A stretch of DNA of 38,820 nucleotides from Acidobacteria bacterium RBG_13_68_16 (GTDB lineage Bacteria; Acidobacteriota; Thermoanaerobaculia; Thermoanaerobaculales; Thermoanaerobaculaceae), in assembly GCA_001766905.1 (NCBI GenBank), contig MEKI01000059.1, positions 5,798-44,617 of the forward strand. The letters run 5' to 3'. Position 1 is the stretch's first letter, and each line of letters opens with the position of its first letter. A model generated the notes under the pieces. It saw only the letters and a program-made list of their open reading frames with translations, did no database searches and was not told where the DNA came from. The position numbers and the translations under genes were made by a program. Positions 14,388 through 22,367 of the stretch are shown piece by piece.

Positions 14388-14971
14388 AGGTACTCCGCGG
14401 GAAGGGTCGGGCCCGGGTCGGGCAGCCCGTGAGTAGCGCACCATTCGGCCACCGTTTGGGCCGGGGCCGTGTATGTCAAGGTATCGACGTCGACGGCGGC
14501 CCAGACGGCGCGACCTCGAAGGCGTAGCCGGGCCCCTTCGACGATCGGACAGGAGTACAGCCGGCCTCCACCCTTGGCCTGGCCGTAGTCGGCCGTCAGG
14601 GCTACGCCGTCCTCGGCCCCGAGGTAGATCGCCGCGTGCCCGCCCCGGTCGAAATCGTAACCGATGAAGTCCCCCGGCTGCAGATCGGACAGGCGGGGGA
14701 ACGTCCTGATCCGGCCGCCATGGCCGGACCCGTGCAGGAACCAGCCGAGGTCGCGCTGGGGCCGACGTCCACGGTGCTCGGTGCGATTGATATTGGGCGC
14801 CCGACAACCGGCCGCGAACGCCACGCAATCGAGGAGCTCCACGCACGAGGTCCCGGGCCCGCGGGTGTAGTCCCGGCCCTCGACGACGGCGCGCGCCACG
14901 GGGTCCGTGTAGACCCCGTGATCGGCCAGGTAGTAGGCGAGCTCGACGATCGCGCGGCGCCGGGGGGTCAT
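14384..14971 (-). CDS. NlpC/P60 or CHAP-like cysteine hydrolase
   Basis: The 195-aa product has GTSCVELLDCVAF (candidate nucleophile C43, alternatively C49), LQPGDFIGYDFDRGGHAAIY with candidate H112, and DYGQAKGGGRLYS. The Cys, Gly-Asp-hydrophobic and His order is that of NlpC/P60 or CHAP peptidoglycan amidases and endopeptidases. With the lysozyme-like gene 170 nt away it would give the phage two wall-cutting activities. It could instead be a tail-associated hydrolase, but its place among the lysis genes favours an endolysin role. Confidence 0.65.
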   Translation of the reverse strand: MTPRRRAIVELAYYLADHGVYTDPVARAVVEGRDYTRGPGTSCVELLDCVAFAAGCRAPNINRTEHRGRRPQRDLGWFLHGSGHGGRIRTFPRLSDLQPGDFIGYDFDRGGHAAIYLGAEDGVALTADYGQAKGGGRLYSCPIVEGARLRLRGRAVWAAVDVDTLTYTAPAQTVAEWCATHGLPDPGPTLPAEYL

Positions 14972-15096
14972 CGGCGGCGCCTGGCCTCGTCCCGGACCGA
15001 CGTCGCCACGTCGCGCACGGCCTCGACCGTCTTGGCCGGGTCGCGAGTCACGAGGCGGACCAGCAGTCGGATTGCCGCCCTGATTAGGCCCTTCAC
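14968..15096 (-). CDS. Small basic protein (42 aa)
   Basis: GTG 15096 opens a 42-residue frame, MKGLIRAAIRLLVRLVTRDP then AKTVEAVRDVATSVRDEARRRR. GTGA overlaps the lipoprotein stop and the final TGA overlaps the next ATG, so the gene fills the interval exactly. It has an amphipathic, cationic helix. A holin- or pinholin-like, or an antimicrobial-peptide-like, membrane action is possible but unproven. Confidence 0.6.
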   Translation of the reverse strand: MKGLIRAAIRLLVRLVTRDPAKTVEAVRDVATSVRDEARRRR

Positions 15097-15569
15097 TTGA
15101 GCTGACCTTTCTCCGCGGCTAGGGCCGCCTCGATCAGCGCGATCAGGTACCGATCGACGGCCTGGTCACCTCCGCGGCCGAGGATTTCATCCAGCGCGGC
15201 GAGCCCCTTGGGTCCGAGGTATTCGCGGGCTTTGGCGAGCGCTAGGTTCAGCGCCTGACGGCCTTCTGCTGGCGTGAGCGATCCGTCCTCGGACGCGGTC
15301 TTGATGGCAGCCGTGAATACCGACGCCACTTCGAGCGCGGCCAGCCCCGCTACGGTGGACGCACGGATGAGCGTCTCCCGCACCATGGCGGATCGGGTCA
15401 GCGTCTCGACGTACCGCTGCACCGCGCGGCCCGCCAGCGCGACCGCAGCCGTAGCCACGGGTGCCAGGAGCACGACGAGCCAGTCCACGAGGTAGCCCGG
15501 CACGCCGTCGTCGGACGAGCAGCCGGTGAGGATGAGGGCGAGGAGTAGGATGGGGGCGAATCTGATCAT
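15093..15569 (-). CDS. Holin-like lipoprotein
   Basis: ATG 15569 (GGAGA site, ATGA overlap upstream) gives a 158-aa product starting MIRFAPILLLALILTGCSSD, a signal with lipobox LTGC. A second hydrophobic stretch (YLVDWLVVLLAPVATAAVAL) and a helical tail resemble holins of the LLH superfamily. The lipobox predicts lipidation at Cys 17, which would be unusual for a holin. It could be a lysis-associated membrane protein or an outer-membrane lipoprotein. The neighbours (endolysins, spanin-like gene) support a lysis role. Confidence 0.6.
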   Translation of the reverse strand: MIRFAPILLLALILTGCSSDDGVPGYLVDWLVVLLAPVATAAVALAGRAVQRYVETLTRSAMVRETLIRASTVAGLAALEVASVFTAAIKTASEDGSLTPAEGRQALNLALAKAREYLGPKGLAALDEILGRGGDQAVDRYLIALIEAALAAEKGQLK

Positions 15570-16003
15570 GGGGTCTCCAGTAGTAGGCCGCAGAGCGCGG
15601 CATGGTCGGGCACGCGATAGGCGGTAACGACGCACACGAGCGCGCCGTCAGATCCTAGCACAGCAGAGCCAGAGTCGCCACGCTCGGCGCGCACCGACAC
15701 GAGCGCGGACCGCCACGCGAGCGAGACCCGCTCGATGGTTCCGCGCTGGCCGCACGCTGTCACCCGCTCGCCGATCCTGGGCGGGCTGCGGATCTCGAGA
15801 TAGGGGCCCGTCGCCACGTCCACCCACGCCACGTCGGCGAGCTCGTCGCGCTCCGGTGATCGCGTACAGTGAGCCGCCGTCACCGCTCGCCGTGGCGCTA
15901 CTCGCACGCTGTGGCAAGTGCCCGCATCGTGCAGAGTGACGTCCGTGCCGGCCGGCGCCATCGCGGGCGAGCACGACACGGCAAGCACGGCGAGGAGTCT
16001 CAC
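15566..16003 (-). CDS. Exported trypsin-like serine protease
   Basis: The 145-aa product shows the chymotrypsin-fold hallmarks AVTAAHC (H45) and RGDSGSAVLG (S111), with D57 or D62 as the likely triad Asp. The N-terminus MRLLAVLAVSCSPAMA is a signal peptide, or possibly a lipobox. The enzyme would act in the periplasm or outside. At 145 aa it is shorter than typical trypsins (about 220 aa), so it is a minimal version. Possible roles are cleavage of host envelope proteins at lysis or maturation of tail proteins. GTG 16003 overlaps the upstream stop (GTGA). Confidence 0.75.
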   Translation of the reverse strand: MRLLAVLAVSCSPAMAPAGTDVTLHDAGTCHSVRVAPRRAVTAAHCTRSPERDELADVAWVDVATGPYLEIRSPPRIGERVTACGQRGTIERVSLAWRSALVSVRAERGDSGSAVLGSDGALVCVVTAYRVPDHAALCGLLLETP

Positions 16004-16311
16004 CGCAGATCGACCTTCTCGGCCTTGGCCGGCTTCGCCTTTTTGATCTCGTCCTCAACCCGCTTTTTGCAGGCGGAGTCCTTGATCTTTGGCGCGCACG
16101 CCTCGCACACATCAAGCGGCGGGTCATCTGTCTCCTCCCGCACGCGCACAGTCCAGCCGGGCCGGTCTGGCGCGTCCAGGTCCACGTACCGTGCTCCCGG
16201 CTCGGTGCCCGGTGTTCCGTCGCGGCGGATGTGGACTCCGCGCGTCGGGAGTCCCACGTCGGTGTTCTCGATCGCGAGCACTGCTTTCGCGTCATCAAGT
16301 TGGAGTTTCAT
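16000..16311 (-). CDS. Hypothetical protein with Lys-rich C-terminus
   Basis: The 103-aa protein is not recognised. It has a short beta-rich N-terminal part with RRDGTPGTEPGARYVDLD, a CEACAP motif, and a Lys-rich end (PKIKDSACKKRVEDEIKKAK). ATGA and GTGA overlaps on both sides fix its boundaries. Position between fibre and protease genes suggests a tail-fibre accessory protein or chaperone, but there is no direct evidence. Confidence 0.65.
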   Translation of the reverse strand: MKLQLDDAKAVLAIENTDVGLPTRGVHIRRDGTPGTEPGARYVDLDAPDRPGWTVRVREETDDPPLDVCEACAPKIKDSACKKRVEDEIKKAKPAKAEKVDLR

Positions 16312-16676
16312 AGCCCCGCGATCCCGAGTGCAAATCGTGCATTCCAGTACTGTTCAACCGCCAGGCATTCCGCGTCGGACAGAACAGCACCATACAGAGC
16401 GTCACCAAAGTACAGAGCATCTGCATTGGCTACATTGGCAACTCGGCCAAGTTTAAACGCTTCGGTGTGGTTTGCAACCGCGGCTGCAGCACTCAGCGCA
16501 GCTGGTGCAAGAATCTCGACACCATTACGCCTAAGACTCGAACCGTATGCAGTGCTCATACGATACGTGTAGATTTGCGGCTCGACGACAGTCACGTCAG
16601 CCTCACGCATCACGGCATCAGTAGCTGTGCCCTCACGAACTCGTATATATATCTTGTCGGCAGCAGTGAAGTACAT
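16308..16676 (-). CDS. 3' part of LamG-like tail gene, beyond an in-frame amber codon
   Basis: This 122-aa frame continues, in the same reading frame, the gene that stops with TAG at 16707-16709. The intervening codons (STAASDIGFS) are open. The C-terminal YGAVLSDAECLAVEQYWNAR is the typical last part of a LamG/concanavalin-like domain whose first strands end the upstream frame. The ATG at 16676 has no ribosome site. Either the amber is read through to give a 587-residue fibre protein, or the gene is newly broken. Confidence 0.6.
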   Translation of the reverse strand: MYFTAADKIYIRVREGTATDAVMREADVTVVEPQIYTYRMSTAYGSSLRRNGVEILAPAALSAAAAVANHTEAFKLGRVANVANADALYFGDALYGAVLSDAECLAVEQYWNARFALGIAGL

Positions 16677-16706
16677 GGAGAAACCGATGTCCGAGGCGGC
16701 GGTGCT

Positions 16707-18071
16707 CTAAGTCGTAAGTATCATACGAGTGGCGGCAAACGTAGACTGCGGGTATAGCGCAAGCACATAAGTACACCCGGTACCGTCGTGTAGTATGTTC
16801 GTAATCTGCTTTCCTCCCGTTAACGGGAGGAACTTATTGTATGTGTTAGTAGAATCGTATAATATGTACGGGCAGATATGGCCGTTTATCGATGCACTAG
16901 CACCAGATTTTAGGAGCAGCGACGGCTGTACGTTTGTTGTGGCTTGACTGAAGTCCAACGGCTGTACAGCCGATGGCGCTTGACTGATCGTGATTCCTGA
17001 TTTGACGATGCAAGACGACGAACCGTCTCCATTGTAGGTGACTGCGCCCGCTGCGGTCAGATATAGATATACTGCTGTGCTTGATGGTGCCGTGGCGGCG
17101 GTCGTCAGACTGATGACCCACCAGTCCCCGTCTGCTGTGACAGTACATGTTGCATTTGTGAGCGTGACAGCTCCGTCAGAAAGTCGAACGAATGCATACA
17201 CATTGCCGCCGACGTATAGGGCTGCATCACGACTACCAGTTCCGCGCTTCACCGAAACCGTAATAGTGACTGGTATAGCCAGCGTAAATGTGGCACTCAG
17301 TGATGCATTGTGTGTGTTCGACGCTGTACTGTCCTCAGTCAGGCTCCAATCTGAGCCGCTGGCCGCTATGACCGCACGTTGCTGGACCCATTGTGCCAGA
17401 TTGGCCGCAATGTAGCTTTGGTCGATAACAGCATTGGCAGTCTGCCCGGCCCAAGCGCTACACAATATAGCATTGAAGAATGGTTCCTTGAACACGACAG
17501 TGCTTGTGCTGTCTCCGGTGTAGTTAGTGGTGCTACCATTGTGGAACCGCCATCGATATAGTGTATCTGTGGTGGTCGTGACTCCGCACGCTACACATGT
17601 GTAGAACCCATCAGCGTCTGGTCCACTGATAGTACTACCGCCATCGACGCCAGATTCCACTGTGACAGACCCAGCGCCAGCCAGGACAAAATACACAGTC
17701 AGGCCACCCGAGGTAAAGTGCAAATTGCGCGTACCAACTCCACGCTTGGCTTTTATTGATGCGTAGATAGACTGTGCCTGCGCTACTGTCACGGCATTAG
17801 GGTATACTTGCTTGACGCCAAGGTCGTTTTCCTCCCTCCATGTCCAGCCATCGGTCTCGTTTCCACCAAGTGCTGTAAGTCGAGTATCGTACCACTCACC
17901 AGCACCCATATCGGTTGGTGGCGCCGATGTTCCAACACTTGTCAAACCCCCAACGCTACAGTCGTGGTACATCACCAGGCCGGGGATCTGGGCGGGGCGC
18001 ACCAGACCACTCTGCCGCCCCGCGCCCATCGACAGCCCGAGACCCAGGCCCATTCGTCCGCTCCGGCTCAT
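16707..18071 (-). CDS. Tail fibre / receptor-binding protein with carbohydrate-binding-like domains
   Basis: From ATG 18071 (GGAGG 7 nt upstream, ATGA overlap) the frame codes 454 aa before TAG. The middle contains ITVSVKRGTGSRDAALYVGG, typical of beta-sandwich modules in phage tail proteins, and the end enters a LamG-like domain (VQPSLLLKSGASASI and on) that is completed only beyond the stop. The DNA is clearly lower in GC than its surroundings, as for horizontally exchanged receptor-binding modules. It lies downstream of the baseplate genes, as expected for a fibre. A longer GTG start at 18101 lacks a ribosome site. Confidence 0.75.
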   Translation of the reverse strand: MSRSGRMGLGLGLSMGAGRQSGLVRPAQIPGLVMYHDCSVGGLTSVGTSAPPTDMGAGEWYDTRLTALGGNETDGWTWREENDLGVKQVYPNAVTVAQAQSIYASIKAKRGVGTRNLHFTSGGLTVYFVLAGAGSVTVESGVDGGSTISGPDADGFYTCVACGVTTTTDTLYRWRFHNGSTTNYTGDSTSTVVFKEPFFNAILCSAWAGQTANAVIDQSYIAANLAQWVQQRAVIAASGSDWSLTEDSTASNTHNASLSATFTLAIPVTITVSVKRGTGSRDAALYVGGNVYAFVRLSDGAVTLTNATCTVTADGDWWVISLTTAATAPSSTAVYLYLTAAGAVTYNGDGSSSCIVKSGITISQAPSAVQPLDFSQATTNVQPSLLLKSGASASINGHICPYILYDSTNTYNKFLPLTGGKQITNILHDGTGCTYVLALYPQSTFAATRMILTT

Positions 18072-18652
18072 ACCGCTACCTCCGTCGATCGTGATCGCCA
18101 CGTGGTGACCGTGGCCGAGCGGGCCGTGGCCGTCTGTACCAGGCTCAAGCTGATCTCGCCTTCACCGAAATTTATCTGGTACTGGTTCCCACTGGCGACC
18201 GTGAAGTCATAGCCTTCGATCAACGTCCCATGGGTCGCGACCGTGTCCCCGGTGGCGTCATCGATCAAGACGTATTCGCTCTCGGTTGTGTCGTAGCAAA
18301 AACCAAACACAAAGGAGTCGATCTGCACGTCCAGGCTGGTGCTCGGTCGCGACTGGACCACCACGCGGAAGCCGAGGTCGACGATCGTCCCGTTGGCCAG
18401 CACGTCGGCCACGTCCAGCGTCGTGTCCGCACCGTCCAGTGCCAGAACCACTTCGGCCGCGCCGGCCGCGACGGTGGTCGCGTTGCCGATCCACGTAAAG
18501 CTGTTAAGGATGTCCAGCTTGACCCCGAGCGTCTTCGCCGCGCGATTCGGGGTAACGCTGAACTCCGGCCCGAAATCGATCCCGCCCTGCAATTCGAGCT
18601 CGGTCCCGTTCGACAGGATCCGGCCTAGTAGCGCGTCGAATACGCCCATCAC
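18068..18652 (-). CDS. Putative tail/baseplate-associated structural protein
   Basis: The 194-aa product is beta-rich (TLDVADVLANGTIVDLGFRV, YDFTVASGNQYQINFGEGEI) without a catalytic motif. Start is GTG 18652 or ATG 18649; both overlap the upstream stop. Set between a Gly-rich fibre, a small protein and the receptor-binding gene, it is probably a fibre or fibre-attachment protein. I do not recognise the family. Confidence 0.65.
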   Translation of the reverse strand: MMGVFDALLGRILSNGTELELQGGIDFGPEFSVTPNRAAKTLGVKLDILNSFTWIGNATTVAAGAAEVVLALDGADTTLDVADVLANGTIVDLGFRVVVQSRPSTSLDVQIDSFVFGFCYDTTESEYVLIDDATGDTVATHGTLIEGYDFTVASGNQYQINFGEGEISLSLVQTATARSATVTTWRSRSTEVAV

Positions 18653-18909
18653 TCCACCGGGAGGACAAAGCCCAGGAGGTCAGCGGCCGCCACGGCACCG
18701 CGCCGGACGGCCACGATCTCGCCGAATACATACTCGCCGGCCTCGACGTCGAGGGCCCGCCAGTCGGAGGCCCCGTCGCCGCGCAGCCGGACGTAGATCC
18801 GACCGCGGGCGTTGGCGCGGATGCAGTGCACCCGCTTGGCGAAGTTGTGCTCGTCGTCCGTGACCTGCTCAGACGCCGTTGGGATGTAGTTCTTGATTCC
18901 GAAATTCAT
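18649..18909 (-). CDS. Small tail-region protein
   Basis: ATG 18909 (AGGAG upstream, ATGA overlap) gives 86 aa with RIYVRLRGDGASDWRALDVE then AGEYVFGEIVAV. The Trp-Arg-Ala-Leu and Val-Arg pattern suggests a small beta-barrel. It is unrecognised; the fibre-gene context suggests a structural role. Confidence 0.65.
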   Translation of the reverse strand: MNFGIKNYIPTASEQVTDDEHNFAKRVHCIRANARGRIYVRLRGDGASDWRALDVEAGEYVFGEIVAVRRGAVAAADLLGFVLPVE

Positions 18910-19694
18910 ACCGCTACTCCTCGCCACGTCGTGACGACAACAATCCCGGCCCCACCTGCCCCGCCCGGGCCGGGCCCGCCCGCATAGGCCGCATACCCCT
19001 GCACCGCGATGGCCTCGACCCCGAAGCCCGAGGCGCCCCCGCCACCGCCGCCAGCCGATGCCGTCATGCTGCCAGCTCCACCGCCACCGCCCCCACCACC
19101 GGCGCCGTAGCCGAGGCCGGGTCCGCCGCCGGTGGCCCAGGTCGAGCCTGATCCGACCGAGCCGGCCGCCCCGCCGGGGGCCAGGTACCCGGTCCCGCCG
19201 GCCGAGCCGTCGGCCGCGTCACCACCAGCCCCGCCCGCGTAACCGCCGGTGGGAGCCACGCCGGCCGCCGGGGCCGTGTTACCGCCCCCGCCGCCCCCGC
19301 CGCCCGCGGCCGTGATCGAGACCGATCCGCCGGCCACACTGGAAGCAGTGCCGGCCGTGCCGGCGCCCCCCGCGCCTCCCGAGTCGTCGCCCGCCGCGCC
19401 CCCCGACCCGACCGTGACGGTCAGAGTCGCCGGCAAGTCGCCAGCGCGGCACGTCCGCAGCAGGACCGCGCCCGAGGCCCCGCCCCCGCCCCCGTCGAGC
19501 ACGTTGTTATCGCTGTCGTTGCCCCCGCCGCCCCCGCCGCCCCCGCCGACGACGACCAGATCCACCCACAGTGCATGAGCGGGCTTCGTCCAGGTGCCGT
19601 CGGCAGTGAATACTGTCACGTCCGGGACAAGGCACGCGGTACGGTCGAACAGTGCCTCCAAAGGCACATCGAAATCTGAAGCGCTCACAGCCAT
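18906..19694 (-). CDS. Polyglycine-rich tail fibre tip protein / adhesin
   Basis: The 262-aa protein has an N-terminal domain (to about residue 48, TVFTADGTWTKPAHALWVDL) and then long Gly-rich runs from about residue 50 to 250 with little else but Ala, Ser, Thr and Asp. Similar glycine-rich domains pack as polyglycine-II helices in known adhesins such as T-even gp38, where loops between glycine runs contact the receptor. The TWTKP segment is frequent at the start of such phage domains. It overlaps the gpI-like gene by 10 nt. Receptor binding is inferred. Confidence 0.75.
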   Translation of the reverse strand: MAVSASDFDVPLEALFDRTACLVPDVTVFTADGTWTKPAHALWVDLVVVGGGGGGGGGNDSDNNVLDGGGGGASGAVLLRTCRAGDLPATLTVTVGSGGAAGDDSGGAGGAGTAGTASSVAGGSVSITAAGGGGGGGGNTAPAAGVAPTGGYAGGAGGDAADGSAGGTGYLAPGGAAGSVGSGSTWATGGGPGLGYGAGGGGGGGGAGSMTASAGGGGGGASGFGVEAIAVQGYAAYAGGPGPGGAGGAGIVVVTTWRGVAV

Positions 19695-20617
19695 GGGCTA
19701 TCACCGTCGTCGGGTAGGGTCGCGGCCAGGGGGAAGCTGGCCGGATCTCCGGCATAGACTCTACCCTCAGGACCGAGCGCGGTCAAGGGGAAGCTGGCCG
19801 GGTCCCCCCGCAGCGTACCGGCGCCATACTGGGCCTCCTCGCACGCCCGGTCCGGGTCGCCCGAGTATGTCCTGGGGATCAGCGACACATACCGCGCCGA
19901 CGTGTCGCGCGCCGGGATCAGCCGATACTCGCCTCCGCCTATCCCATACAATTTGCCCCAGGTGGCCCACTCCGCGTCGGGCGTGACGTCTGACCCGTCC
20001 AGGCTGACGACCAGCCACTCGGGCTGCGTGCCCGCCGGGCACCAGCGGTGGGGCCCCTGCACCAGCCGACGCATCGCCGCCCAGTCGTCCGGCACGGACC
20101 CGGCGATCCCGACCGTGGCGCCCAGGTCGTCCTGCTGGGTCAGGCCGCAGGTAGTCCCGTCGAGCACGACCCAGAAGCGGGCCCAGCCGGACAGGCCGTC
20201 CCAGACCCACGTGCCCGTGGAGCTGGTCTCGGTCCCGTCGGCGGCCCGCGCGCGCCGATTGCCGCGGGCGTCCCACGTCCAGGCGCCGGCCTCGCCCCAG
20301 TAGTGAGCCACCTGGCTCAGCAGGGCCCACGCCGAGCCGCGCGTCAGGTGCCCCAGTCGGCCCCGCCACGCGACTAGCCTCTCAGCGTAGTGCGCCGAGG
20401 TCTCGGCTCGACCTCGAGGTATCAGCCGGTACCGCCCGATCAAGGTGAGCGCCGATTCCCCCGCCCGACGCGGGAAGCGGGCTTCCAGCCCCGACCGGAC
20501 CTTCTGCACGTGCACGTCCACCACGCCGGCCAGACCTTCGGCGAGTAGCCCGCCCTGCCCGGAGGTCAGCCACCATGGGAGAAGACTACTCACTATCGCG
20601 CGCAGATTGCTGGCCAT
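19685..20617 (-). CDS. Baseplate gpI-like tail protein
   Basis: The 310-aa product follows baseplate J directly, the position of P2 gpI-like proteins that join the baseplate to the fibres. Features include an N-terminal helical part (SLLPWWLTSGQGGLLAEGLA), many aromatic residues in the middle, and two similar motifs near the end (RGDPASFPL and AGDPASFPL). No membrane segment is seen. The assignment is mostly positional, with a weak family resemblance. Confidence 0.6.
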   Translation of the reverse strand: MASNLRAIVSSLLPWWLTSGQGGLLAEGLAGVVDVHVQKVRSGLEARFPRRAGESALTLIGRYRLIPRGRAETSAHYAERLVAWRGRLGHLTRGSAWALLSQVAHYWGEAGAWTWDARGNRRARAADGTETSSTGTWVWDGLSGWARFWVVLDGTTCGLTQQDDLGATVGIAGSVPDDWAAMRRLVQGPHRWCPAGTQPEWLVVSLDGSDVTPDAEWATWGKLYGIGGGEYRLIPARDTSARYVSLIPRTYSGDPDRACEEAQYGAGTLRGDPASFPLTALGPEGRVYAGDPASFPLAATLPDDGDSPWL

Positions 20618-21727
20618 TCAGACCTCCGTGATCGTGATCGTGCCAGCGACCGGCACGGCCCCGGTGGCGAGAGTGACGTCCGCCGCGGGCGCGGACATCG
20701 TGACCGTGACGTCGGTCGCGCCCTCATCCACGCAGTAGCCGTGGATCAGACTGATCAGTGCCGACCTCGACACTAGGCCGCCGATAGGAGTGGACCCGAA
20801 CAAGGATCCGATCAGGGCTTCACAGTCCGCGTCTACCGAGGCCGGGATATCGTCGCCCGACACGGAGGCGGTCACGGTCACCGTCGTCTCGGTCGCATTG
20901 ACCGCGGTGGCCGTGATACACAACGGCGTCGCCCAGGCATCGATCGCGGCCTGGGCTAGCACGACGTCACCCGAGGCCACGTCCCCCGAGGGCCCGGCGA
21001 CATAGACGGTGACGACGCCGGTTGAGCTGTTCTCCGTCGAGGCCGCGCGGGTGATTGCGCTGGTCCCGGTCCGATCAGGATCGGTGACGACCGAATTGTA
21101 GGCATCGGGCGGGCCATTCGGGCTGAGGGCCCCGAGGGAATTCAAACAGGCCTCGTCCAGGCTGGCGTCAGACTGTTCGTCCAGCCCGACCGCGGCCGTA
21201 CTCGCCGTGATCGTGACTCCGGTCATCGTCGAGACCAACGTGTCGATCGCGTTGACTATGGCAGATCCGTCGGCGCCCTCTTCGTCCGCGATGACGGCGA
21301 CGGTCGTCGTTGTTCCGGGCCCGCTCGCCAGAGTGAATGCCGCGGTCGAGTGGTATGTGACTCCCGAGGTCGAGGACTTCACCACGAGATCGCCCGCGTC
21401 GCGCTGATAGAAGCCCCCAGCACCGTTGGCCAGGGTGATCGTGCTGGTCGCGTAGGTCGCGGCCACGCGAGTCACGTCGAAGAACTCGGCTGCGATCAGA
21501 GTCTTCCAAGCGCCTTCGGAGGACAGCAGGAATCCCGACCGGATGAACAGACTGGCCTGGGCATCCCGGCTTTCCAAGATTCGGCTAACGAATTTGAACA
21601 GCACCCGACTCGGGTCGTCCACTTGCCACGACGTCACCGGCAGCCCCAGCGCGGTCGCGACCTCGAGTCCATAAGCCAGGATCGATTCTGCCGTTTCGAC
21701 GGTAAACAGGGTCTTTACATCGATCAT
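20618..21727 (-). CDS. Baseplate J-like protein
   Basis: The 369-aa product fits the baseplate-J family: an N-terminal helical domain, a central DAYNSVVTDPDRTGTSAITR segment of the conserved AY...D type, GVVTVYVAGPSGDVAS, and a beta-rich end. In myoviruses J forms the baseplate wedge with the gpW/gp25-like protein, whose gene is immediately upstream, and the gpI-like protein, immediately downstream. The order W-J-I is the classical one and strengthens the call. Confidence 0.85.
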   Translation of the reverse strand: MIDVKTLFTVETAESILAYGLEVATALGLPVTSWQVDDPSRVLFKFVSRILESRDAQASLFIRSGFLLSSEGAWKTLIAAEFFDVTRVAATYATSTITLANGAGGFYQRDAGDLVVKSSTSGVTYHSTAAFTLASGPGTTTTVAVIADEEGADGSAIVNAIDTLVSTMTGVTITASTAAVGLDEQSDASLDEACLNSLGALSPNGPPDAYNSVVTDPDRTGTSAITRAASTENSSTGVVTVYVAGPSGDVASGDVVLAQAAIDAWATPLCITATAVNATETTVTVTASVSGDDIPASVDADCEALIGSLFGSTPIGGLVSRSALISLIHGYCVDEGATDVTVTMSAPAADVTLATGAVPVAGTITITEV

Positions 21728-22131
21728 GACAGGCCTCCAATCAACTCCACGGACACATCCGACACGGCCAGTGTCAGCGCGAAGTCCTCGCCCTCGTCCA
21801 CCGGAGTCACGGCCACTCGCACGGTCAGGGCCACGCGACCCGATGAGACCGCGCGTGACACGGTGCAGGCCACCGACTCGACCCGTGAGTCCTTGGACAG
21901 CTCGGCCTCGACCAGGCTGGGCAGGGCCGCGACCGCCACCGCGGTACCGACAGAGCCGACCCAGCCCGCGAGGTCAAGGCCATAGGCGGACTCCTCGGGG
22001 CCTCCCTGGAGGGTCCCGCGCGGCGTGGTCAGCCGGTGGTAGATCGATTGCACCAGCCGAGTCCGGCCACCGACAAGCCGGCCAGTCTGGAGCTCGGCCA
22101 AACAGTAGGTATCGACACCATAGCCGATCAC
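21724..22131 (-). CDS. GpW/gp25-like baseplate wedge protein
   Basis: The 135-aa product shows the gp25-like pattern: LVQSIYHRLTTPRGTLQGGP then SAYGLDLAGWVG and a central acidic/hydrophobic part. The RL-TPRG-YG-DL set is characteristic of T4 gp25/P2 W wedge proteins, which link the baseplate to the sheath. It overlaps the J gene by 4 nt and the preceding gene by 4 nt. Confidence 0.85.
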   Translation of the reverse strand: MIGYGVDTYCLAELQTGRLVGGRTRLVQSIYHRLTTPRGTLQGGPEESAYGLDLAGWVGSVGTAVAVAALPSLVEAELSKDSRVESVACTVSRAVSSGRVALTVRVAVTPVDEGEDFALTLAVSDVSVELIGGLS

Positions 22132-22367
22132 GTGATCGCTCCTACTCCGGGCGCAGTCGTCGCCCCAGTGCCCGTGGCCGGCACGACCTGTACCGCCACC
22201 CCGAGGGGCACAGTGACCACAGCCGATCCCGTTATATGGGTCACGACGGCCGCGGCGATCGCGTCACACATCGCGGTCAAGGCAGGGCCATCGACTGCAC
22301 CGATCGCCGTGTCGGCCAGCATCGCAGCCCGAAGGGCCGCGGACAGAACCGAAGAGGACATCGCCAT
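22128..22367 (-). CDS. Small tail protein (79 aa)
   Basis: ATG 22367 lies in a TAATG overlap and gives 79 aa with DGPALTAMCDAIAAAVVTHI, then a Val/Thr/Gly-rich tail. Similar short proteins occur between spike and gpW genes in myoviruses; their role is unknown. A longer upstream frame is the shadow of the spike gene. Confidence 0.6.
   Translation of the reverse strand: MAMSSSVLSAALRAAMLADTAIGAVDGPALTAMCDAIAAAVVTHITGSAVVTVPLGVAVQVVPATGTGATTAPGVGAIT

Noticed and set aside
16707-16709. TAG reassigned to an amino acid throughout the genome
   Set aside because: TAG is a credible stop for several genes (helicase, Cas12-like effector, DUF4417-like gene), so only local readthrough or mutation can explain the fibre gene.
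16308-18071. Diversity-generating retroelement acting on the fibre gene
   Set aside because: No reverse transcriptase gene and no template repeat were found in the window.
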